In this document: piece by piece, positions 27,950 through 35,396 of the stretch
Position numbering within the stretch: position 1 is the first letter of the stretch
How the letters are laid out: each line of letters starts with the position of its first letter
Source of the DNA: an uncultured Alphaproteobacteria bacterium
GTDB taxonomy: Bacteria > Pseudomonadota > Alphaproteobacteria > Thalassobaculales > Thalassobaculaceae
Assembly: GCA_902589475.1 (NCBI GenBank)
Contig: CACITD010000026.1
Location: 1-36,333, forward strand
Length of the DNA stretch: 36,333 bases
Direction of reading: 5' to 3'
Notes under the pieces: generated by a model
The model's input: only the letters and a program-made list of their open reading frames with translations
What the model was told of the DNA's origin: nothing
Databases searched by the model: none
Program-made: the position numbers and the translations under genes

Positions 27950-29127
27950 TGACTAAAATTACGCAGGTGGAGATACACGAATTTGGCTTTGATGTCCCAA
28001 ATTTAGGGAATCTGACGGGGGCAGACTCTGTTGGTGCGATAGGTTATATGAAAGGCGCGGTCTCCCGAATAGAAAAATTTGCGCTAGTCATCATTACCGA
28101 AGATGGTTGCCGAGGCGAATATGTTACGCACTGGTGCAGTACACCATCTACCTGCGCTCAAGCAAAGACCTTGGCTCCGAAACTTATAGGACGTCACGCG
28201 GAAGAACGAGAAGGTATATACGACGATATGAAGCGTGAACTAAGGCAATTTGATCATATGGGACAGGGGCCAATAGATATCGCACTCTGGGACTGGGCAG
28301 GCAAACAGCTGGATTGTTCCGTGAGTGTCTTGCTGGGAGGATATCGAAAAAAATTACCAGCTTATGCTAGTACATACCACGGCGATAGAAATGGTGGTCT
28401 TGATTCTAAAGAAGCTTTTGCCGACTTTGCAGAGCATTGTTTCGACTTGGGATACCGTGCATTTAAGATACATGGTTGGAATGAGGCTGATGCGGCTGAG
28501 GAGGCTGAAAATGTTTTGCATGTAGCCAAAATGGTAGGTCACAAAATGACTTTAATGCTCGATCCAGCGTGTGAACTAAAAACATTTGCCGACGCACTTT
28601 ATGTTGGGAGGGCATGTGATGAAGGTGGGTACTTTTGGTACGAGGACCCTTTTAGGGATTCTGGAGTCTCTGCATTTGCGCATAAACGTCTACGGGAAAT
28701 GATAAAAACACCAATTCTTCAAACTGAACACATTAGAGGAGTAGAGCCAAAGGCCGACTTTCTGATTGCTGGCGGTACGGACTTTCTCCGCATGGATCCC
28801 GAATATGACATGGGCATCACGGGGGGGCTGAAAATAGCGCATTTAGGTGAAGCTTTTGGCATCGATGTAGAGGTTCATGCATGTGGTCCAGCTCATAGGC
28901 ATATAATGAGCGCAATGCGGAACTCAAATTTTTATGAAGTGGCTTTGGTTGGTCCGGATTGTCCGAATGCTGTTCCTCCGGTTTATGCATGTGGTTACTC
29001 AGATCAGCTTGATTGTGTTGATGGTGATGGTTGTGTGCCAGTCCCTGATGGACCTGGATTAGGTGTTGTCTATGACTGGGATTTCATAAACGCGAACCGT
29101 GTGAATAAAACCGTGTTTGGCGGTTGA
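27949..29127 (+). CDS. Mandelate racemase/muconate lactonizing-type enolase-superfamily enzyme
   Basis: A 392-residue enzyme of the enolase superfamily, which abstracts a proton next to a carboxylate. The three Mg ligands are clear: Asp205 (MLDPAC), Glu232 (YEDPF) and Glu260 (QTEH). On the second strand the catalytic motif is K-x-H (Lys173 and His175 in AFKIHGW) instead of the more common K-x-K. On the other face His310 (EVHACGP) can pair with Asp283 (RMDPEY), a mandelate-racemase-type dyad. Acid-sugar dehydratases and racemases share this layout; I do not recognise the exact subfamily. The start overlaps the amidase stop by one base. Substrate probably a hydroxy acid; unknown. Confidence 0.9.
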   Translation: MTKITQVEIHEFGFDVPNLGNLTGADSVGAIGYMKGAVSRIEKFALVIITEDGCRGEYVTHWCSTPSTCAQAKTLAPKLIGRHAEEREGIYDDMKRELRQFDHMGQGPIDIALWDWAGKQLDCSVSVLLGGYRKKLPAYASTYHGDRNGGLDSKEAFADFAEHCFDLGYRAFKIHGWNEADAAEEAENVLHVAKMVGHKMTLMLDPACELKTFADALYVGRACDEGGYFWYEDPFRDSGVSAFAHKRLREMIKTPILQTEHIRGVEPKADFLIAGGTDFLRMDPEYDMGITGGLKIAHLGEAFGIDVEVHACGPAHRHIMSAMRNSNFYEVALVGPDCPNAVPPVYACGYSDQLDCVDGDGCVPVPDGPGLGVVYDWDFINANRVNKTVFGG

Positions 29128-29196
29128 GGCCAAAAGTGTTAGAGAGGGTGCATCAATAGAAAACGTGACTTAAGGTTCTTGGAGCAAGAAGGAGAA

Positions 29197-30009
29197 ATGC
29201 AAGCAACATTAAATATATCAGGTTCAACTAAAGTCTTTGGGTGTATTTCTGACCCAATAACTCATGTGCGCGCGCCCTCCGTATTTAATCCTCTTTTCGA
29301 GAAACATGGCATTGATGCAGTTATGGTTCCCTTGCACGTTCCTGCAAGTGGTTTATCGGATTTTATCAAGGGTTTGAAAATGATGCCAAACTTTGGTGGA
29401 ATGTCGATCACTTTACCTCATAAGGTCCCAATAATGGAGTTTTGTGATGAAATTGGCCACCAAGGTAAACTTGTAGGAGCAGTAAACTATGCGGCCTTCG
29501 ACAAAAATAGACGATTAATTGCCGATAATTGTGATGGAAGCGGGTTTGTTTCTGGTTTGTTGGCGGCAGGATATCAGGTGGCTCAGCAGAAGGTTTTGAT
29601 GGTAGGCGCAGGAGGAGCGGCAAGAGCGATAGCCTTCTCTCTTGCAGACTCTGGTGTATCTCATTTGAGTATTGCAAATAGAACAGAGTCGACAGCTAAA
29701 GAATTAGCGAACTCGGTGATTAATGCATATCCTAATATAGAAATAGATTGTGCGCCCCCGGATCCGAGGGGTTTTGATATCGTAATTAATACAACGTCAC
29801 TGGGATTGAATGAAAGTGACAATCTACCCTTTGATCCAGAGCTTCTAATCTCTTCGCAAATCGTGGCTGAAATAATTATGAACCCTGAAGAGACAAGAAT
29901 ATTAAAAGCCGCAAAAAAGGTTGGTTGTAATATTCACTATGGTAGGCCTATGTTTGATCATCAGGTTGCAATCCAAGCAAAATTATTTGGGTATAATATT
30001 GATATATAA
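29197..30009 (+). CDS. Shikimate dehydrogenase-like (AroE family) oxidoreductase, atypical
   Basis: A 270-residue NAD(P)-dependent enzyme of the AroE fold. The N-terminal substrate domain keeps Lys76 (TLPHK), Asn97 (GAVN) and Asp113 (NCDGSG), the catalytic set. The cofactor domain has GAGGAARA (138-145) and NRT after the second strand, and DHQVAIQ near the end holds the conserved Gln. The first motif, however, reads SDPITHVRAPSVFN: Val24 and Ala26 replace the two serines that bind the shikimate carboxylate in true AroE. This and the catabolic context suggest a different substrate. AGAAGGAGAA precedes the ATG at 29197 (a TTG at 29179 gives a longer frame without support). Confidence 0.85.
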   Translation: MQATLNISGSTKVFGCISDPITHVRAPSVFNPLFEKHGIDAVMVPLHVPASGLSDFIKGLKMMPNFGGMSITLPHKVPIMEFCDEIGHQGKLVGAVNYAAFDKNRRLIADNCDGSGFVSGLLAAGYQVAQQKVLMVGAGGAARAIAFSLADSGVSHLSIANRTESTAKELANSVINAYPNIEIDCAPPDPRGFDIVINTTSLGLNESDNLPFDPELLISSQIVAEIIMNPEETRILKAAKKVGCNIHYGRPMFDHQVAIQAKLFGYNIDI

Positions 30010-30030
30010 CAATAATTTAGACATACAATT

Positions 30031-30074
30031 CTCAACCGATATATCAAGTGTTCACTTAAAAAAAACGGTTTGAG
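30031..30074 (+). other. Nested inverted repeats in the AroE-like/EamA gap
   Basis: In the 91-base gap, CTCAACCG (30031-30038) can pair with CGGTTTGAG (30066-30074; 8 pairs with one bulged T). Inside it, AAGTG and CACTT (30046-30057) form a second perfect repeat. An A run (30058-30065) separates the arms. The shape suits an RNA hairpin that trims, attenuates or partly terminates the operon transcript, or an operator for the downstream permease gene. Pairing was judged by eye only. Confidence 0.35.
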
Positions 30075-30100
30075 TAAATGCGAAAATCTTTTGGCTATGA

Positions 30101-30988
30101 ATGACTATGCCTTCAGGTAACCAAAGTAGCACCAATACTAAAGGTATTTTTTGGCAAGTCGTTGGCATGTTGTTTTTTGGCTCTATGGACGCGGTTTCAA
30201 AACATTTAACTTTGACGCTGCCCGTTGTAGAGATACTTTGGGTACGATATTTATTTTTTGCTATATTTGGGTTTTTACTGGCGGTTCGCTATTCGGGGCT
30301 AAGTGGCCTAAAAACTTCAATTCCAGTTCTTCAGGCAGGACGGGGTTTGGCATTAGTCTTTGAAATAATCCTTTTCACTTATGCGTTTAGCTATATGCCG
30401 CTAGCAGACGCGCACGTAATGGCGGCCTCAGTTCCACTTATAGTTCTCGCCCTTGCAGTTCCAATACTTAAAGAACATGTTGGCCCCCGGCGTTGGATTG
30501 CTGTTATCATTGGATTTTTGGGTGTTTTGGTAATCCTGAGACCTGGCTTTGGCGAATGGCAACCAATATTACTATTGCCTCTCACAGGCGCATTAGGCTT
30601 CGCTGTTTATCTCGTTTTGACGAGGATGGCAGCTGCGTTTGATAGTGTTGGGACATCTGCTTTTTATACCGGGACAGTTGGCCTTGCAGTACTGACTATT
30701 TTCCTGCCATTGGAATGGAAAGAACCCTCGATGGAGGAATGGGGGTGGCTTATTGTAGCTAGCGTGCTTGGTCTATGTGGTCACATCAGTGTTATCAAGG
30801 CCTTATCTATGGCTGAGGCTAGTATGCTTCAGCCATTCTTTTACGTTGTATTAGTTTGGGCCACGTTTTTAGGGTTTGTAATCTTTGGTGATGTCCCAGA
30901 TCTAATCACTATCGGTGGGGCATGCATAATCGTTGGGAGTGGGCTTTATGCTTGGCACAGAGAGCGAGTTAATCTAAATCAAAAATAA
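30101..30988 (+). CDS. EamA/DMT family transporter
   Basis: A 295-residue membrane protein with about 10 hydrophobic helices and two EamA repeats (about 14-145 and 155-285). Typical marks are the helix WVRYLFFAIFG, the first-repeat end VGPRRWIAVIIGFLGVLVILRPG (position about 128-150) and the second-repeat FIIFGD-like segment near residue 268. Members move amino acids, purines, sugars or S-adenosylmethionine, in either direction, so the cargo cannot be called. Two nearby ATGs exist (30101 and 30107), both without a good ribosome site. It sits between the AroE-like gene and the MmgE/PrpD gene and is a second transporter in the cluster, possibly an exporter or a second permease for the same compound. 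Confidence 0.88.
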   Translation: MTMPSGNQSSTNTKGIFWQVVGMLFFGSMDAVSKHLTLTLPVVEILWVRYLFFAIFGFLLAVRYSGLSGLKTSIPVLQAGRGLALVFEIILFTYAFSYMPLADAHVMAASVPLIVLALAVPILKEHVGPRRWIAVIIGFLGVLVILRPGFGEWQPILLLPLTGALGFAVYLVLTRMAAAFDSVGTSAFYTGTVGLAVLTIFLPLEWKEPSMEEWGWLIVASVLGLCGHISVIKALSMAEASMLQPFFYVVLVWATFLGFVIFGDVPDLITIGGACIIVGSGLYAWHRERVNLNQK

Positions 30989-31159
30989 GCCCTGGGTCTT
31001 TTAATTAAGTTGCATCAAGGGAACAACTCTTTGCTAAATTATCAGGGTTTGTTGATTTAGAAATTACCTCTCAGATCTAAAATTATTCCTGTAGGTGAGG
31101 TTTAACATGTATATTCTAAAAATTCGAAGCGATAAAATACTTTGAAGTGGGCCTTTTAA

Positions 31160-32527
31160 ATGGAAGATAGAGAAAGTCTAAAACCTACATACGATCTTGG
31201 ACAGATGGCCGCGAATTTAAAAGCAACTCATTTGTCGCGCTCTGCTATAAGATGGGCCAAGCACTGTATTCTAGATTGGGTTGCCGTTACGGTTGCAGGT
31301 TCTGATGAAGATCTCACGAAAAAAATTATAGCTGTTGCCGAATTAGAGAAATCTTTCGGAAAAGCTAGGGTCATAGGCCATAATGTAGGGCTTACGGCTT
31401 CTCAAGCTGCGCTCGTGAATGGTGCTGCCTCGCACGCACTAGATTATGATGACGTAAACGAGCGGATGAATGGGCACCCGACAGTCCCTGTCGTCCCAGC
31501 TCTAATGGCACTAGCTGACGAGACTGACTTTACCGGCATGGATTTCATCACGGCATTTGTGGCCGGTTATGAGGTGGAGACATTATTAGCTGAAATGAGT
31601 GGATTTGATCACTATGATAAAGGTTGGCACGGAACTGCAACCTATGGAACGTTTGGAGCTGCGGCAGCTTCAGCTCGATTATTAAATCTTAGTGTTGATG
31701 AGACTGTGACGGCTTTAGGAATAGCAAGTACTCAAGCGGCAGGCTTGAAGTCTATGTTTGGGACAATGTGCAAACCTCTTCATGCTGGAAAAGCCGCTGC
31801 TAACGGCTTGTTTTCAGCCCGTCTTGCCCAGCAAGGATTTACAAGCAGGTCCGATGCGATAGAATGCGCTCAAGGTTTTGCAGCAACTCAAGCAGAGAGT
31901 TTTAAAGCTAGGCCGGTTAGGCCGAGTATTGATCAGAGCTTTGCAGTTGAGGAAAACCTGTTCAAGTATCATGCAGCTTGTTATTTAACTCATGCAGGAA
32001 TTGATGCCCTAAAAAAATTGAAAGAGGACCACAATCTAAAAGTTGATCAGGTGGAACGAATTGAGCAGTTTGTCCCTAAGACGCATTTCTCAGTGTGTAA
32101 CATCGCTGAGCCTCAAACGGGTCTGGAGGTAAAATTTAGCATGCGTCACACTGCTGCAATGACATTAGCTGAGGTGGACACGGGTAGTCTTCACAGTTAC
32201 AGCGACGATATAGCAAAGCGCCCTGACTTGATGCAATTACGGGATAGAGTGACCATAATTGATAAGCCCTTCAATTCAAGAATGCAGTCAGAAGTTGTCG
32301 TTCATCTAAAAGACAAAGGAACCGTTCATCAATTTTCCGACGCGGGTGTCCCAGAAGTTAACTTGGATAAACAAGAAATGAGACTCATTAGAAAGTTTAA
32401 CTCACTTGTCACACCAATTTTGGGAGACGAAGCTTCGCAGTCCGTCCTAGACAAATGTCTTAAACTTGAAACTTTGGAAAATGTTGCTGATTTATTTAAT
32501 GAGGTAACTTTGAGCAACGTATCGTAG
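31160..32527 (+). CDS. MmgE/PrpD family protein
   Basis: A 455-residue member of the 2-methylcitrate dehydratase fold family, which also includes cis-aconitate decarboxylase and iminodisuccinate epimerase. Family marks: AALVNGAASHALDYDDVN near residues 88-105, GYEVE about 138, the helix YDKGWHGTATYGTFGAAAA (about 151-169, with the His-Gly segment conserved), and GLKSMFGTMCKPLHAGKAAANG around 195-215. The length agrees with the family. No prpB, prpC or acnD is present, so methylcitrate cycling is not indicated. More likely it dehydrates, decarboxylates or epimerises a polycarboxylate in the local pathway. A 171-base gap separates it from EamA, so it may have its own promoter. Ribosome site weak. 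Confidence 0.88.
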   Translation: MEDRESLKPTYDLGQMAANLKATHLSRSAIRWAKHCILDWVAVTVAGSDEDLTKKIIAVAELEKSFGKARVIGHNVGLTASQAALVNGAASHALDYDDVNERMNGHPTVPVVPALMALADETDFTGMDFITAFVAGYEVETLLAEMSGFDHYDKGWHGTATYGTFGAAAASARLLNLSVDETVTALGIASTQAAGLKSMFGTMCKPLHAGKAAANGLFSARLAQQGFTSRSDAIECAQGFAATQAESFKARPVRPSIDQSFAVEENLFKYHAACYLTHAGIDALKKLKEDHNLKVDQVERIEQFVPKTHFSVCNIAEPQTGLEVKFSMRHTAAMTLAEVDTGSLHSYSDDIAKRPDLMQLRDRVTIIDKPFNSRMQSEVVVHLKDKGTVHQFSDAGVPEVNLDKQEMRLIRKFNSLVTPILGDEASQSVLDKCLKLETLENVADLFNEVTLSNVS

Positions 32528-32616
32528 GTCGTCTATAACGAATCGGTTCCAATATGGAATGAAAGTTTATCAACAAATTCATCAATATGATAAATAGTAA
32601 TCACACTTGTGATGGA

Positions 32617-32647
32617 CTGATATATCTCAGGTTGTCTAATATATCAG
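32617..32647. promoter_or_regulatory. Inverted repeat before the IclR gene, candidate operator
   Basis: CTGATATAT (32617-32625) and ATATATCAG (32639-32647) are perfect 9-base inverted repeats with a 13-base spacer, so their centres are 22 bases (about two helical turns) apart. The pair ends 28 bases before the IclR ATG. A second small inverted repeat, TCACA-CT-TGTGA, lies at 32601-32612. IclR proteins often repress their own gene through such sites; binding here is inferred from position. Confidence 0.4.
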
Positions 32648-32675
32648 CAATTGTGAACAGTAAAGTGGTAATTCA

Positions 32676-33443
32676 ATGTCTAATGGTTTTGTCAAATCTG
32701 CTGCTCGAGTAATGGCTATTTTTGAATGTTTCGAGGACGTCAAGCGCCCTCTTACAATATCAGAATTGGTTAGGTTGATGGGTGTTCCACAATCCAGTAT
32801 GTCGGCTCTTATGAAAAGTCTTTTATCTCAAGGCTTCGTTGATTATGATGTCAGGTCGCGAGCCTATACTCCAAGCGTGAGGGTAGGCCTCCTTGGTAAT
32901 TGGTTGATGGGGGGGCCTCAAAACCAGGATAATCTTTTGACAATGTTGCAGGATCTGAACTCTACGACTGGGGATACCGTTATTCTTGGAGTTCTGAACG
33001 GTGTCGAAGCTCAATATATACATGTTGTTAATTCATATCAGCGTTTGCGATTTCAACTAAGGCCAGGGATGTTGAGGCCAATGTTTAGAACTGCTATTGG
33101 CTTGGTGTTAGCCAGTCAAAAAGACGATAATGAGATCGGTAGAATGATCCGCCGCGTTAATACGGAAGCCGAGCGTCCAGAGGAAGGAGTATTGGAATCA
33201 GAAGTGATGGAGCGAGTAAATGACGTCAGGGAAAAAGGTTTCTTGATCACCGCTAATTTAGCGACACCAGGTGCTGGGGTGGTAGCTACACTTCTTAAAA
33301 ACGGTCCATCCACGAGGCCATTAGCAATTGGTATTGGGGCTCCACATCCAAGGATTGTTTCGGGTAAGGAGTTTCTGGTCGAATCCCTTTTAAATGCTGT
33401 CAATAAATTTGCTAATGGCAGAAGTTCGGCACAGGCTGCCTAA
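32676..33443 (+). CDS. IclR family transcriptional regulator
   Basis: A 255-residue protein with an N-terminal winged helix-turn-helix (about 5-65; ARVMAIFECFEDVKRPLTI then SELVRLMGVPQSSMSALMKSL) and a C-terminal IclR effector domain (about 80-250) that binds a small acid. The effector-domain pieces include GDTVILGVLNGVEAQYIHV and the glycine-rich AIGIGAPHPRI near the end. IclR family members usually control neighbouring catabolic genes in response to a pathway acid, so this is the probable regulator of the transporter/amidase/enolase/AroE-like/PrpD genes. It is last on that strand, 148 bases after the PrpD gene, behind a strong inverted repeat that could be its own operator. Confidence 0.93.
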   Translation: MSNGFVKSAARVMAIFECFEDVKRPLTISELVRLMGVPQSSMSALMKSLLSQGFVDYDVRSRAYTPSVRVGLLGNWLMGGPQNQDNLLTMLQDLNSTTGDTVILGVLNGVEAQYIHVVNSYQRLRFQLRPGMLRPMFRTAIGLVLASQKDDNEIGRMIRRVNTEAERPEEGVLESEVMERVNDVREKGFLITANLATPGAGVVATLLKNGPSTRPLAIGIGAPHPRIVSGKEFLVESLLNAVNKFANGRSSAQAA

Positions 33444-33480
33444 CCGATTAAGTATTGCAAATACACCAAAGCTTTTATTT

Positions 33481-33535
33481 CCGCCAAAATTTTGGTGGCA
33501 GACTAGCCCTCAAAAAATTTTTTGCTTTTTAAAAA
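33481..33535. other. Palindromes in the convergent IclR/ABC gap
   Basis: CCGCCAAAATTTTGGTGG (33481-33498) is an 18-base palindrome broken by one G-T pair. CAAAAAATTTTTTG (33511-33524) is a perfect palindrome and TTTTTAAAAA follows (33526-33535). The gap lies between two convergent genes, so a bidirectional terminator or a bent-DNA site is possible; no clean stem plus T-tract is present on either strand. Confidence 0.3.
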
Positions 33536-33603
33536 TACTGAGTTAGATGCTGGTCTTAGTTTTCGATGAGACGCCTACCTGGCAGACGAAAAATCGTTTT
33601 CCA

Positions 33604-34323
33604 CTATTCGCCCCTTATAAATCTATTAATTGGTTTGTCTTCGTGCATTTTGATTGAACTCACTTTCCCAGTCCATACTACCCCACCATCTTCAAGTAAT
33701 ACGAGATTTTCGAAGTAGGTTAATGCTACTTGAATGTCGCTTGTAATAGCTAAAAGTGTTATATCTTCCGATTGAGTTTTGGATTTAATTAAATGACAAA
33801 TATCGACTGTCAAAACCGGGTCAAGACCGGCCGTAGGTTCGTCAAGCATTAAAAGTTTTGGTTTGCTCGAAAGAGCCCTTGCAAGAGCTACACGTTTTTG
33901 CATTCCACCTGATAATTCACTTGGGTACTTGTTACCAGTTGTAGCTGAAAGTCCCATGTCGCTTAATAGTTTATTTGCTACCCCTAGAGCTTTTAACTTT
34001 GAATATGACAAAGTGTTGACGATCTGAAAGGAAATGTTTTCGCGGGCTGTCATACTATCGAACAGCGCGTTCTCTTGAAACATGACCCCTATTTCACCTG
34101 GTTGCGGTTCTACTTTTTCTTTGAGGATATTAAAAAATTCTAATTTCGGTTCCTGTCCGTCTAGAAGATCCAGAATATATTTGAACAGGACCGATTTGCC
34201 CGATGCGGCAGGTCCAATAATTGCTGTTGCTTCGCCTGTTGGTATGGATAAAGTTATATGATCCAGTATTGTACTAGTGCCAAAAGAAACCTTCGCATCA
34301 ATTAAATTCAATCCAAGCGACAT
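33604..34323 (-). CDS. ABC transporter ATP-binding protein (MlaF/Ttg2A-like)
   Basis: A 239-residue ATPase subunit. Walker A is GPAASGKS (37-44), the Q-loop is FQENALFDSMT (82-92, the MlaF-like form), the signature is LSGGMQKR (137-144) and Walker B is LLMLDEPTAGLDP (157-169) with catalytic Glu162. The H-loop His, normally in a Thr-His-Asp triple, is Ser195 here (AITSDIQ). The codon AGC differs from His codons by at least two bases, so it is not a one-base error. No permease (MlaE), substrate-binding (MlaD) or lipid-binding gene lies next to it in the window, so it is an orphan ATPase here. Mla-type proteins move phospholipids between membranes; for this copy the role is unproven. Confidence 0.85.
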   Translation of the reverse strand: MSLGLNLIDAKVSFGTSTILDHITLSIPTGEATAIIGPAASGKSVLFKYILDLLDGQEPKLEFFNILKEKVEPQPGEIGVMFQENALFDSMTARENISFQIVNTLSYSKLKALGVANKLLSDMGLSATTGNKYPSELSGGMQKRVALARALSSKPKLLMLDEPTAGLDPVLTVDICHLIKSKTQSEDITLLAITSDIQVALTYFENLVLLEDGGVVWTGKVSSIKMHEDKPINRFIRGE

Positions 34324-34390
34324 TTGTTTGAACCTAGCAAAATTAAACTACCCGAAAAATTATGGGTTGATATCCGTTTTAAATCCCAGC

Positions 34391-34421
34391 ACACGTGTAT
34401 CTTTGTGTTACGTATAGTAAC
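34391..34421. promoter_or_regulatory. Palindromes in the divergent ABC/hydrolase gap
   Basis: ACACGTGT (34391-34398) is a perfect 8-base palindrome, and GTTAC-GTATA-GTAAC (34407-34421) is a perfect 5-base inverted repeat with a 5-base spacer. They lie between two divergent genes, where a shared operator is plausible. Short palindromes arise by chance, so this is only a candidate. Confidence 0.22.
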
Positions 34422-34469
34422 CACCTATTTTCATGTCTTGATTTTTAATAGAATAATGAGGGTAATTCA

Positions 34470-35315
34470 ATGAGCGATCTATCTCCAATTTCTAAATACG
34501 TAGAGTGTGCTGGATGGGAAATTCATTATTTGGAATGGGGGTCGCCGAGTTTGCCGCCTGTTATAGCCTGGCACGGGTTAGCTCGAGTAGGGCATGACTT
34601 TGATGTGTTGGCGCGGGAATTGTCCAGTAAATTTCGCGTCATTGCTCCAGACACAATTGGTAGAGGGCTAAGTAGCTGGTCGACGAATGGTGACGCGGAT
34701 TATTGTTTCGATGTTTATGGGCAAATAGTGAATGATTTTTGTGATAAATTGGGTATTTCCAAGCTTGCATGGATAGGTACTTCGATGGGGGGTGCTTTTG
34801 GTATCTGGCTAGCAGGCTCAATTTTTAGGGATCGTATAAGTCATCTAGTAATAAATGACATTGGTCCCGAGATGCCGCAAGAAGCAATGGATAGAATAGT
34901 GAAATATGTTGGGTCGCCTCCGGAATTTAAAACAATAACAGAACTCGAACGCTATTTACGGGTCATTTATGCTCCCTTTGGTTATATTCCAGGTGATGAG
35001 TGGCGAAAATTTACAGAATATTCCGCTCGTAGAGTAGCTAATGGGAATATTACGACACACTACGATCCAAAAATTGTTAATCAGTTTGTCCTTCACAAAA
35101 ATGACTGGCTTATTTGGGATTATTACGACGCAATAACATCGGATACACTCTTGTTAAGAGGAGAGTACTCCGACTTACTTTCAACAGAAATGGCAGAAGC
35201 TATGACGACAAGAGGGCCTAAAACTGAGTTAGTTGAGTGCAAAGGTTGTGGCCACGCTCCTGCGCTTAATGTACCAGTTCAAACCGATTGCATACTTGAA
35301 TTTTTAACTAAATAG
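34470..35315 (+). CDS. Alpha/beta hydrolase fold protein
   Basis: A 281-residue alpha/beta hydrolase. The oxyanion/strand-3 motif is AWHGLARVG (33-41), the nucleophile elbow GTSMGG has Ser105, and the acid and base of the triad are probably Asp235 (GEYSDLL) and His262 (GCGHAPAL). The lid region runs about 135-215. The fold covers esterases, C-C hydrolases and haloalkane-type enzymes, so the reaction cannot be named. GAGGG lies about 8 bases before the ATG. It is divergent from the ABC ATPase and converges on the thiamine-diphosphate enzyme. The triad appears intact, so it is probably active. Confidence 0.88.
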   Translation: MSDLSPISKYVECAGWEIHYLEWGSPSLPPVIAWHGLARVGHDFDVLARELSSKFRVIAPDTIGRGLSSWSTNGDADYCFDVYGQIVNDFCDKLGISKLAWIGTSMGGAFGIWLAGSIFRDRISHLVINDIGPEMPQEAMDRIVKYVGSPPEFKTITELERYLRVIYAPFGYIPGDEWRKFTEYSARRVANGNITTHYDPKIVNQFVLHKNDWLIWDYYDAITSDTLLLRGEYSDLLSTEMAEAMTTRGPKTELVECKGCGHAPALNVPVQTDCILEFLTK

Positions 35316-35396
35316 AGCTTCTTCTTAGCCGATGCTGAGGGGGGAGATTAACCCGAATAAAATTTTACAAGCGATTGGTAGTGGGCGGCATTGTGC

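Noticed and set aside
31160-32527. Methylcitrate cycle role for the PrpD-family gene
   Set aside because: prpB, prpC and acnD are absent nearby and the context is a different catabolic cluster.
33586-33600. ACGA-AAAA-TCGT followed by TTT as a terminator for IclR
   Set aside because: A 4-pair stem is too weak, and it lies far from the IclR stop.
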